DNA of 64,000 nt from Trogon surrucura (taxonomy: Eukaryota; Chordata; Aves; Trogoniformes; Trogonidae): positions 45,666,264 through 45,730,263 of the forward strand of contig CM036621.1 of NCBI GenBank assembly GCA_020746105.1. The letters run 5' to 3'. The translations under genes were made by a program, and so were the position numbers. Positions 1 to 12,500 of this stretch are shown here, in pieces. The notes beneath the pieces were generated by a model. The model saw only the letters and a program-made list of their open reading frames with translations, had not been told where the DNA came from and made no database searches. The first letter of the stretch is position 1, and every line of letters starts with the position of its first letter.

Positions 1-328
1 TACCAACCCAAAGACTAAGACAAAAGCTGCCAAAGTGGGGTACATCAGGGATACAGGGATCTAGTCATTTCACTTTCAGTACACGCACACAATGTGCACT
101 TATTTCCACAACCTTCTGGTCAAGGCTACAGAAAAGGTATGCAAATTTGAATCGAAGAGTAAATAAATGTAAGCAGCTCGTAAAGAAAAATGAACATATC
201 CACAGTAAAGTGAGAGGTTTGTTCTCCTCCTTGCCTTTCCAAGTGCTAAGTCATTTGCGGATGCAATGAGTATAAAGCTCTTTCAGACATGTTGATAAGT
301 AGAATAAATCAATAAATCTACTTCTCAC

Positions 329-542
329 CGTAACTGGCTTATTTCCTTCTGAAGCTCTTCTAGGGATTTCTGCAGCCTTTCGTTCTCTTGCTTACTTTCA
401 AAAAGCTCCGATTTCAGGGCTGCTTTTTCTTGATGCAGGAGATCACATGTTTCAGACGCTCTCTTCTGCTCCTCAGACAGGGTGTTGTGCAAATCACTTA
501 CGACAGATTTTTCTTCCTGAAGCTTATACTCTAATAATTCAA
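329..542 (-). CDS. PCNT: PCNT exon 36: last exon visible
   Basis: 214 nt, phase 1 to 2. It begins [20 protein letters not shown] and ends KEISQLR, matching human ELLAYKVEQEKCIAGDLQKT and the VLQLR end. The gene continues to the left of position 1 towards the PACT domain, so this is not the terminal exon. Confidence 0.95.
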
Positions 543-3500
543 CTAGGATACGAAAATGTGAAGTTATTTGTATTACAGAGAACTCGACAATGCTATCAGC
601 TCAAACTGGGAGGGGAAAAAAAAAAAAAAAAAGATGAGCTGTATTAAAGTGTTCTTGTCTGGAGGATTCAGAGATGCACACCCATGCTACAGCTCTGCTG
701 AGAGCAGGAAATGAGAACAGGAAAGCCAGGTGAGACTACGAGAGCTACTGCAATAAATTGTCAAGTAACCTGTTACTAACAGCTTTTAAACCTTGCTGAG
801 CAAACCCATCCATTTACTAGCAAACATATATATAAGAATTTCCTGAAAACCAACAATGGTATTTTATTATCCTTGACAGGTTTTCTACACGTATACACTA
901 TTTAACAAAGTAACCCAAAGCAGTAGAACTGACTCTTTATCTTTCTCTTTACTTTTCACAGATTTTACTTAACTACCAATATCAGAAAGAAGAATTCCTT
1001 CCTCCGCTAAAAATCAAAGGGAACCTGAGTGCATTAGTAAAGCTGAATAATTGTACAGTATCTGCTTCTTTACAAAACGGTCTTTTTTGTCTTTTGTCTT
1101 ACAGGCCAAAAAAAAAAAAAAAGGAAGAAATGACCTGGAAAAGCAGATAACAAGAGCCTAGCGATAACTACCTTTCCTCCGAAGGAGGTGTTCTTGTTTG
1201 CTCCCATGATCTTCCACATTGGTGAGGGTTTCCTGTAACTGCTGTAGCTTCTCCTGGTTCTGAAGATGTGCCATACGTAGCTGAGCCCGGAGGTCCTGGA
1301 CTTCAGAAAGCAAGCTGTTCCGGTCCGAGGAGAAAAGGTGCTCTACAAACATCTGCCTCTGTTCCTCCTGAAAACAAAGCAAGTACTATTAAATCCACAA
1401 GGTTATTCCCACATTTTCTGTAAGGACGAACCTTAGAAAAACCCTTGCAGTACAAGTTTTATACAGAGGCACTTAAAATTACTAATTTTGTGCTTCACAT
1501 TAATGCAAAACGTTAACATTAAGTAATAAGGAAAACCCTACTTCATTATCTTCCAGATACAATAGTAGTTGTTAAGAACAGTTTACACGTAGTAGGTGCT
1601 ACAAACCATCTGGTCTGAGCCTAAAAACTATATACTAATCAGCAAAAAAAAATCCCAGTGAGATTCAGAGTTAGCTCAACGGTTAGCTTCCCTTTGCTTG
1701 AGAAGTCTGAAGGTCTATACTGCACTCTTCCTTTTGTCTTTTTTTTTTTTCTCAAATATTTCCTTCTCAATATCACAGTCTTTCTAGCTGCTAGCTAAAA
1801 TACTCAATAAGCTTTGTAACACAATATACAAAGTTTGAGAAAAATGGTACCCAAAACACAGGCTGTAAAAGTCTACTGATCCCAATCTGAATTAATGCAC
1901 AAGCCATGATTTAATGAAGGAAATAATGAAACCGTAAAAATCTTTAAAAGAGGGAATAAAAGGAGTGTTTTACAAGCGTAACACTTAAAGAGGTTTTCTT
2001 ACTTGTTGCTTCATGATAAACTCCAGTTTTTCCACTACTGAACCTTCATCACCAGACCCACAATTGGAGAAATGAGACTTCAAGTCAATTTGCAACACAT
2101 TTCTCTCCTTCTCAAACACGCTCTGTACTGCTTGCAGAAGCTCTCCTCTCCAGTCAGTAGCAATACCTGAAAATTCCTGTTAAAAATATGTTTTTTAAAT
2201 GGCATCTCAATTTCTAACCTACTATCTTCTATGTCATTACTGTGTAATACTTATCTGTTAACTTAAGCAGATCAAAGGTGTTTAAAGAGGCTTGTTCAAA
2301 TCTGAGAAAGAAATCCTTTCTCCTCATACATACACACAACACACATGTTATGTATAGATAATATACATTTCTGTATATCTAAAAAACTGGTTACCTTGCT
2401 TTAAATGATATTTTTATTCTCATACCTTGTCTCCTCTATCTGCCACATTGCTAAGGTAATCCTTCAGTGACTGTATAGCATCCAGCAGAGCTAAGCCCTC
2501 CTTCTGCCATCCCTCCACCACTGCTCTGGTCTGAAGAACATTTTTCAGCTCCCTCAAACCAAAGGGATGTTCTGATAAAGCCAATATTTTGCGGCTCTCC
2601 TCATATACCATCTTCAGCACAGTCTGAGAAGAAGAAAAACGATAATGCTTAATATTAGGAAACGGGCATCAACATCCTGACAGCGTAAAAGCAGGATGGG
2701 ATAAGCACTACACAACAAAAATAAGAAGGCTGTGGTACAAACAAAGGCATGCAGGTCTGCTCTGCTACTGGGTGTGCTTAATAAACTAAGAATACACACA
2801 GACATACACACACACACACACACAGAGTAAGCCAACAGTTACCAGAGAATTTTTATCTCCTAACCACTGAGGTAAATATTTAAGATTACAGTGGCCACTG
2901 TATTCTTAAATACTGCATTCGCAATGCTAAAGTACAAATGGTAGCCTCGGCCAGCGCATCTTATTGCTGTGTATATCAACACGCTAATACGCAATACAGC
3001 CAAAAGAACTGTATCTTTGCTGTTTCTGAGCTATTTTGTTAACTTTCCTAGGAATAAATTAAATTCTATCAAGTCTGAAGCCATGTTACAAAACCCAAGT
3101 GATGCCAGAAAACTGAAATACATATTTAGACAACCTTGGCTTAATTTAGCAGATTACGTACAAATAACAGCTCTCAAAGTAATCAGTCTTAATAATTTAC
3201 ACAGTGGAAATTGTTTCCTTCGACACTGTCAGGCAAAATAATCTCCTTTAAATAAATTCCGTGTTCACAAACTATTGCGTCATGCACAGATGTTTCCTGT
3301 CTCTTTTCAAGGATGGTCACCGGGGACTAAAGTCCTTTTCTACATCGATCTCATCAGAAATATCCCAGCCTCAATGCAGAACTGTTCCTCATTGCTACTC
3401 ATGCTAACAATAATACTTTCCTTCAACTCTTGATATTTTTCCTTGGCGGTTTTTTGAATTACTTCATTTTTGAACCAACTTGAGTTACTTTTCTATCACT

Positions 3501-6500
3501 AGAATCAAAAGACTGAATATTTCAAGAGGCAATGCTAAACAATGAAAACCTTTAGTAAACACTAACAAGACACTAAGATGTTCAAACTAAGCATTCAGTG
3601 CTGTAATACGCACTCAGATCTTACAGTCAGTAAAGTCTAGATTGATGACCCATGTAAGAAACAATTAAAAGTTCTGTTTGTTAAGATAAAATACAATTTA
3701 ATACTTCCATGAAAGCTATGAAACTATGCTTTTTGAGAATTATTAGATAGAGAATCAATAGAACAGCTCAGGCTGGAAAGTACCTTTAAAGATCATTCCT
3801 GACACAGCACAGGGACATATATTGTTAGATCAGGTTGCTCAAGCCTTGTCCAACCTAACTTTGAACACTTCCATGAACAGCGCGCCCACAGCTTCTCTGG
3901 GCAACTTGTCTCACCACCCTCATTGTAACGAATTTCTTGCCAAATTCCCCTCCAGCTGTACCTTAGCTTTCCTGATACCACCCCTACATGTCCAGGCAGC
4001 ATTTCCATATTCTTCCCAAGCTACATAAACCTGGTTCCACAGCCTGTGCATTTCCTTCTCACATTTTAGTTCAAGCAGGGGGTCCTTACTCAGCCGTGCT
4101 TGTTTTCCTGCCTTCCTTGCCCGTTTTCTTACACATGGGAATCAAAACCTCTGATGCTCTAAGAAAGATGTCCTTAAATAGCTTTGTTCTGCTCCTTTAT
4201 CCTTGAGGGCAGTTTCCCAGTGAGTCCCATCCACAAATTCCTTAAAGGACTAAAAGCTTACTCTCCCAAAATTCAGCATTCTGACTCTACTCCGTTTTTT
4301 CATTTTTTTTCAATGACAGCTCTGCACTATCAATACTTTTTTTTTTTTTATATAGGGAAAACCCTGCTGCCTCTACTTCCTTGCCTTTCTCTTCTGAACA
4401 TTTCATAGCCAGTGACTTCCAGTTCCTCCTGTTTGTTACCCATGTTATGTGCGTTGGTACAGAGACACTTCACTCGGGCTGCAGCCTGTGTCACCTTTTT
4501 GGAGGAGCAAACCACATTTCTTTGAGGCATTTCATAGGTGTTCCCTATTGGTTCCTAATATGTCAGCAGCCCCTGGCTCTTCTCTTTTGCTCAAAACTCC
4601 ATCCCTGCTAAGTCAAAACTTCTACTAAGCAAAATTTAAAGCCAGCCTTATAGGTTTGGCCAGCTTATTGGTAAAGAGACACTTGTTCCCATCAACTCCC
4701 AACAGACACAGCTTCTCAAAGGTATATCCATGATCACAGAAACAAAAATTTTGAGTATAGCAACATCAACACAGCCAGGCGTTCACCTGTTGCTGTCCTC
4801 CATCCTGGACCTCTTCCCCTGACTGAGAGGATAGAGGAGGACACCACCTGTGCTGCCAATCCTTGTAACATTGATACCAGGGTAATACAATCTCTTCTGA
4901 TGGTTCCAAGTTGCTTTGTTACAGTACTGTTAGACCCTACATGGAGCAGTAGATAATCTGTAGGGTTCACCAGGCTCAGAAGTCTGTCAGTGTTGTCAGA
5001 AATACACAAGATCCTGGCAGCCAGCACACGTGTCTAGAGAAATTATCTGGATGGCAAATGGGTGCTTCAGTGCCTCTCGGTAAGAAATCTCCAACACCAT
5101 ACGTCTGTTACGAAGGGGCACTTCAGAGGATGGGTGAAGGTTCTTCCTTCTACCTCAAGGAGAGACGAAGGTCCAGTCTCCATCTTGTGAGTTACTTGTG
5201 TGTCCCACCAAAGAGTCCCAGGTATATACTTCCTTAAATTTGCCTTACTGACCAGCATAGAGAACCACTGCTCAGTCTTCTGCATATTCTTCATGCTCCT
5301 TGAACTTTCTCTGAAAGATCCCTCCACACTTTGCAGTGGTGTTTCCACAGTTCTCCAGCACATCAGAATGCTAACAACAGGCAGGGGAACATGATGTCAG
5401 CTACCTACGCTTACTTACAAAACAGTTTTCTGTAAAGCCTCCAAGACAAACCCACAGATCAGATCAATGGCTCCTCGTACCACCACATTCTGGAACATCA
5501 CCAGTGCGATCCTAGCAAAACTTCTTCAATTTGCGCAAGTACAAGTAAGACAAATGTCAGTAAATTTGTCACACGAGAAATGCAAAAATGACACAAACCC
5601 CATAACCAATTTGAAGAGAAAAGTTTACAATATAAAGGTAGTGGTTAACTCTATTTTATATTAGCATCACATTTTCGGTGTTTCAGTTTTAATTCGCTGA
5701 TATGCTTATATATAATCACATTACCTTCAGCTGTGGTGAAAGTATTTCCTTTTCTCGCACCGATTCCGTAAGATCTGGAAATATTCCACGGTGCCGCAGA
5801 TAAGCTACGAAACTAGCATCTAGGTGGTCAGACATCTGCAGCTCCTGCTTTAGTTTAGCTGCCAAGGTTGAGCTGGTATCTGAAAAAAGAGAGAGGGGCC
5901 CCCCATCCCCACAAGTGTTACAGAGATGAAACCAGCATAACTACTTGGAAAATAAGCACGATTTCTTCTGCTAGTATGAATGCAGGGTCAGCTAAAGTTA
6001 GTTGAGATCTCAGCTAATTTAAACCAGCAAAAAGGTTGGTTTAGCACAAGAGGAAACCTTGTAGTTGAGTAAGGACTCAATAAAACCCCACGGGTCCTTT
6101 TCAGTATATAAAAGTGAAAAGGTAAAAGCACGCTTCCACTAGCACAAATGCATAAATATTTCTAAATTAAGAACCACCTGAGAAAGGCAGATCTTTCAAA
6201 TAAAAGATTTACAGTAAAAGAAAATGGTTGAAAGATAAAACATAATAGTTTTACACTGAAGGTAACAGAAGGTGAAAGGAATCCACAAAGTTAAACTTAC
6301 TGCTGCCATATCCATCGCTCATTGCATCTATGGCAGATGCTCTTGATCTTACATCATCTTGTAAATCAGAAGGGCTTAAAGTTAGATTATCAGCTTCTCT
6401 CATCTGCTTGGAAATAATTTTTCCACATTAATTTATTTTCTGAATCCATCTGTAGAGCTTTCTGCATTTATAACAACTTTTGTTACTAGTGCATATTCTA

Positions 6501-9500
6501 GCAAATGCCTGCTTGATCAGTGTTAGAGATGGCAAATACCATGATGAATGCAACATTGGTGCTCTTTCAAACTCCTTCCATCTCTATTTTTTTCTCCCTT
6601 TCACCAGTTTCAGGAAACAGATACGTATTTATAATTAAATTGTCCTTCAAGAGCAAGGCACAAAAATATACAACTGAAGATTAATTTTCTGAACTACAGA
6701 CTTTAACTTTCTGTGAAATGATACAGACACAAATATATAAAATATTTCCATTAAGAAGAAAAAACCCTATTCTTCAATTTTGAAACAGGCTCTTCTAACA
6801 CTTAACACAGATATTCCTAAGTGGAGAACTGGCACAGTAAACTAAGCATGTAGTAGCAGCAAAGAGTTTTACAGGTTTTAGCTCAATTACTTGCACAGGA
6901 AGTACTACCACAAATTTATCAGTTACTTTGTGCAGTGCTACTGCAACAAAGAGTCCTCTCAAATCTGAGAGCACAAGAGCAATACCAATATTTTTACTGT
7001 CACCACATCAACTGCATATAGATGTGCAGGTCAAAAAGCCTCCTGTAAGCAATTTATTGCTCTACTTTACGTTTGAGAAGATTGTTCTCAATGACTGGAA
7101 ACAGTGGGAAGTAGCATTTTAATACAGGCTAGAATTTGCTTCACTATCTGACAGTGAGAGGGAACAAATCCTCATAGGTCCAGAACATTCCTGGATCTAC
7201 ACCTCACAGGGTAGAAGTTTCTATTACTTAGAGCCAATGGCCTGACAACCACCCAAGCGGGACAGAGCTGAGCAGTCTTGTTTAATTAGAATGAAATCGG
7301 ACACAAAATATCACTTACCAAAATCTTCTCCATGTCTTGGTCATCATCAACGGAGTAGGTGCTTTCAGAGAAAGCTGGAGATTTTCTATCTATTCCCACT
7401 GCTGCTTCCTCATGCAGGTTAGAGCGTCCCAACAATATGGAATTATCTTCCTGCATGGATGACCTTGTGTGCATCATTTCGAGATCTGCACTTTCAACCT
7501 CTGAAAAGGGCGTCAGATGAAGCACCGGTTGAAGGTCAATGCTTATATCTTGCTTTCTCACAATCTCAGGTGATTCCCATGAAGCCAAATCTGCAACAAA
7601 ATTCTGGAAGTCTTGCAAAGTGTCTTTGTGTATGTTCAAATTGTGTTTTGAAGAATCAGCAGTGTGACGAATTTCCAGCATTTGCTGGCAATACTTGTTC
7701 AAATCTTGCTCCTCTTCAGAGCTGTTGATTACATCCAATTCTTGAGTCAAGATATTTTCTTGCGATTGCTTAGTTTTTGCATTTATATTGTGTATCGTCG
7801 ATTCAAACGTAACTTCATCTTTTTCCTATAATGAAATAAAACATATTTAAGAGATGGGTAGATGTTGTGCTGAGAGACATGGTTTAGTGGTGCTGATAGG
7901 GCTGGGACAAAGGTTGGACTCGATTACCTTGAAGGCTGCATTTGTTTGTGCTATGCTCACTGTTACACAAAAGCTCTTCAATGTTAACAATTTGAACCAA
8001 CTCTCATTCACTGTTCTGGCTAAGTAAAGAGCTGCCTAAACTCACGTGGGTTTTCCATCTCAGTACTACAAGCAGCAGTCACTTACATTCGTTTCACCCT
8101 CTCAAGTGTTTGTAGCCCTTAACTCCTCATGCATTGCACTCAAAGGAAAAATACATAAGCTGTTTCCATATTCATACAGATTGTGTATTTTCTATATATT
8201 CTCAAACTGTATCAAGAGTAACTATGATTTTGAGGCTGTACATGCACCTCAAACTGTAGATCTCTCTCACACGTCAAACAGCATAAATAATGCAGCTGGC
8301 TGGAACTCACACAGCATATTCTGGTAATGTAAGCTTGTAACAACCATTACTGAACTGAGATGAAGCAGCTGTACTCTTAATCCGGACAAGAGAAAGACGG
8401 TGTTGCTGCACATGATTTCTACCAGCAGGCTGAACGCTGACCTTCACAAGTGACTGCCACTACTGAGGGGCTATTACAACTCAAGAGACCTACACAGACA
8501 GATAGAAAACACAGCCAGCAAATCTGGTCCGTGGTTTATTTGGTTCACAGAATCACAGAATCACAGAATGTTAGAGGTTGGAAGGGACCTTAAAGATCAT
8601 CTAGTCCAACCCCCCTGCCAGAGCAGGACCACCTACACTAGAGCGCACAGGAACGCATCCAGGCAGGTTTTGAATGTCTCAAGAGAAGGAGATTCCACAA
8701 CCTCCCTGGGCAGCCTGTTCCAGTGCTCAGTCACCCTCACAGTGAAAAAGTTTTTCCTCATATTTTTCTGGAACCTCCTGTGTTCCAGTTTCCACCCATT
8801 GCCCCTTGTCCTGTCAGTGGAGGCCACTGAAAAGAGCCTGGCTCCATCCTCCTGACATTCCCCCTTGACATATTTATAAACATTGATGAGGTCACCCCTC
8901 AGCCTCCTCTTCTCCAAGCTAAAGAGATCCAGCTCCTTCAGCCTTTCCTCATAAGGGAGATGCTCCACTCCCTTCACCATCTTTGTGGCTCTACGCTGGA
9001 CTCTCTCAAGCAGCTCCCTGTCCTTCTTGAACTGAGGGGCCCAGAACTGGACACAATATTCCAGATGTGGCCTCACCAGGGCAGAGTAGAGGGGCAGGAG
9101 GACCTCTCTTGACCTACTTGCTACTCCCCTTCTAATACACCCCAGGATGCCATTGGCCTTCTTGGCCACGAGGGCACATTGCTGGCTCATGGTCATCCTG
9201 CTTCCACTAGAACCCCCAGGTCCCTTTCCCCTGCACTGCTCTCCAGCAGGGCAGTCCCCAACCTATATTGGTACATGGGGTTATTTTTTCCCAAGTGCAA
9301 AACTCTACACTTGCCCTTATTAAACTTCATAAGATTTCTTATGGTAGTTTATTATTATGGTAGTTATGGTAGTTATGGTAGTTATTTATGTACTTTAAAC
9401 AGGGATCTAACAATCACTACCTGTATAAGCAACACGGTCTAGTAGACCCCTAGACTGGAAGTCGGGTGGCTAAGCTCTGATGCTGCCCTGTGTACATACA

Positions 9501-12500
9501 TTTAATGCTCTGATATATTTCATTCTGTAGAGGTCATTCAATGCTATTCCCCACTGATGTTTTTTTCTGCGGGATTTCTGAGACAGACACTGAATGTACA
9601 GTATTACATCGGCAACTAGCACTGATCCAGACTAGAATGTCTAAGCAAATAAAAATACATACACCAGTAATGATCATGTTTTGCATAGTTACGTGTATTT
9701 CTTAAGCAGAAATAAAGTGTGATTTTACATAGCAATTATGGTATAATTTCTTTAAATAAGGAGAGATGGCTTTCAAATATAATTTAAACAAGATACATCC
9801 TAAATACAATAGTGCAGCTAAAGCCATATCAAACCTCACTGTTATTATTGAGTACATTTTTAAATGAAGAACTGAATTCTGCTGTGATTGCTGGGCTATG
9901 AAGCAAACTGACAAAGTAATACGAAACATTCAGTAACATCACAGTAACTTTGCAAGTAGGTTTTTACCATTATTGATACCAACATCAAAGAGGAGTTATT
10001 TTGCCTAGCAAGGAAATCGGATAACTACCTACAAGCCATCATTTCTACCTGGTGCTGAAAAGCCATCTTGCCTTCCCACTGCGAAGGGACAAGTAGTACA
10101 AGTTAATCACCTTGGGTTTTTATACCGATATCCTATTGCTAGTCAGGACCCCTAAATCCACAAAAGTTCAACACCTAACTTTTTCCTCTCTTATGGATAC
10201 AGAAACTCCTCTCGTATAAGCCCTCTTACTAACAGCATATCACCACTGTAACAAAGCCTTAAAAGATACTAAGGTGGTATATGTTGGACAACTACAGCTC
10301 TCTGAAAAATACGTTATCTGGGTCCTACCACTTTCCAAAAGTTCTCTTTAGAGTATAGCTGGAGCAAACGGTTCTAGTGAATATGGGAGGATCCGTCACA
10401 GGAAACAGATTTCTAAAACAATATGACACATGACAAAGTATTTTGAAGTAGTTCTCCAAGACAGCCGCAAACTTTAGCAAACGTAGTCCTACTAACTTGT
10501 GGCTGTTTGGCCCTGGCTAGCTGCCAGCTGCCCTCTCATTCTCAACAGATCAGGAGGAGAAAATAAGATGGAAAGAGCTCATGAGTGTAGATTAAGACAG
10601 AGATATCACCTACTGATTGCTCTCACAGAAAAAAAAATTACTTCATTTAAGGAAAATTTATTTAATTTATTGGCAGGAAAACGGAGTTGGATGGCAAGAA
10701 ACAAAGACCAACACTGAAACAGATTCCTCCCCACCTTTCCTCTCCAGGCTCAGTTTTGCTCCTTCATTCCCAGATCCTCCACTTCCTCCCTTGCAGTGTG
10801 AGTCATAGAATGGCCTAGGCTGGAAGGGACCTTAGAGATCATCTAATCCAACCTCCCTGCCACAGGCAGGGACGCCTCTCCACTAGATCAGGCTACTCAA
10901 GGCTCTGTCCAACTTGGCCTTGAACACCTCCAGGGAGGGGGCAGCCACAACATCTCTGGGCAATTTATTCCAAAGTCTTGCCACCCTTGTACTGAAGAAT
11001 TTCTTCCTAAGCTCCAATCTAAATCTATTCTCCTTCAACTTAAACCCATTTCCCCTTGTCCTATCAGTGGACGCTCTTGTAAAAAGTCCCTCCTCAGCCT
11101 TCCTGTAGGATCCCTTCAGGTATTGGAAGGCAGTTATTAGGTCCTCTCGAAGTCTTCTCTTTTCAAGACCGAGTACCTGCTCTAGGATGGTCTCTTCCAT
11201 GGGCTGTTTCTCACATCCCTCACCCTCCAACTCTTCACTGGCTGTGCAGTTTTACCCTTTCTTAAATATGTTTTCACAGCAGTGCCACACATACAGAGCT
11301 GGGTCCTGCAGTGCAACCAGCAGTGCCCAGCTTGGAGTAGCCCCAAACTTTTCTCAGAGGCCTCCCTACCATCCCCCTACTGCCAACACCTCGACACCTA
11401 CACCCAATACATTCTTTAGAATCCATGTTCATAACAATATCCAGCTCAGAAAAATCTGACTGGTTTAGGTTTCCATGCATCTTCGCCCTGTTCTTAAGCC
11501 TTGCAGGCATCTACCTCTAGCCACTGCTGGAGAAAGCAGACAAAGACAGAGACACTCTCCAACTGGCTCACCATGGCCATTTTGATGCCACAGTACACAT
11601 CTTAACCCTTTCTTACAGCAAGGAAAAAGACTTCGTACGACATAAAATTGAATTACTTTAAAAACCCCAAATACTACTATTAAAAAAAATAAAAATCACA
11701 TACCAGTTTATCAGCAGGGTAAGCCAGTACTGCAATTGACGGATCAATATTTGCTTCCAGTTCTTCCAACTCCTCCATTGCTTTTTTAAGTGCTTTGCCC
11801 TTTCTCTGGCAGAACAGCCTGGGAAGGTTAGCCTCTTCAGGATCATGTGGCTCCTTTGGCTTGTACAACTCTAACTGTGAAAGAAGTTTATCTCTTTCCA
11901 ATCTTAAGGCTTTAAGCTCTTTCACATACGTCTCGATTTCATCTCGCAGGTCTGCAGTGCGACCTTGCAGTTCATTAATTTCTCCCTGATAAGCCACTTC
12001 TTTCTGATTCAGCGCTTGCACCTGGAAATTGAGTCTAGAAACTTCTAACTGAAGACTACAAACATTCTGAGCCTGACTTGCATCTTTCTTTTCCAACTCG
12101 GCTTGAAGCTCTGCTGTCTTTTTTGTCAAGTATTGCAACTCAATTGTGTCAGCTTCTCTTTGATCTGCCATTGTCTTCATCCGCATATCTTTCTCTAGGA
12201 TATTTGCTTCCCTTTCTCTCACAGTATCCTCAAGCTCTTGAATGCGAGAGGCTGTCACCCTTGCTTCAACCTCTCTCTGAGAAAAATGTGTTTGGAAAAG
12301 GCTGTACTCCTCCTCAAGTGCATCATACTGTATTCTCAGAGAGGTTAGCTCTGCAATGTGCTGCTCTGATGACTCTCGTAATTTTTGGCAATTTTGCTCC
12401 AAAGTTTCCACTTCAGTCTTGAACTGTGACTCCTTCTCTTCCAGCTGCTGCTGCAGAGCTTCTCTAGCAGTCGAGACAAGCTCTACTTCCTCCTCAAGTT

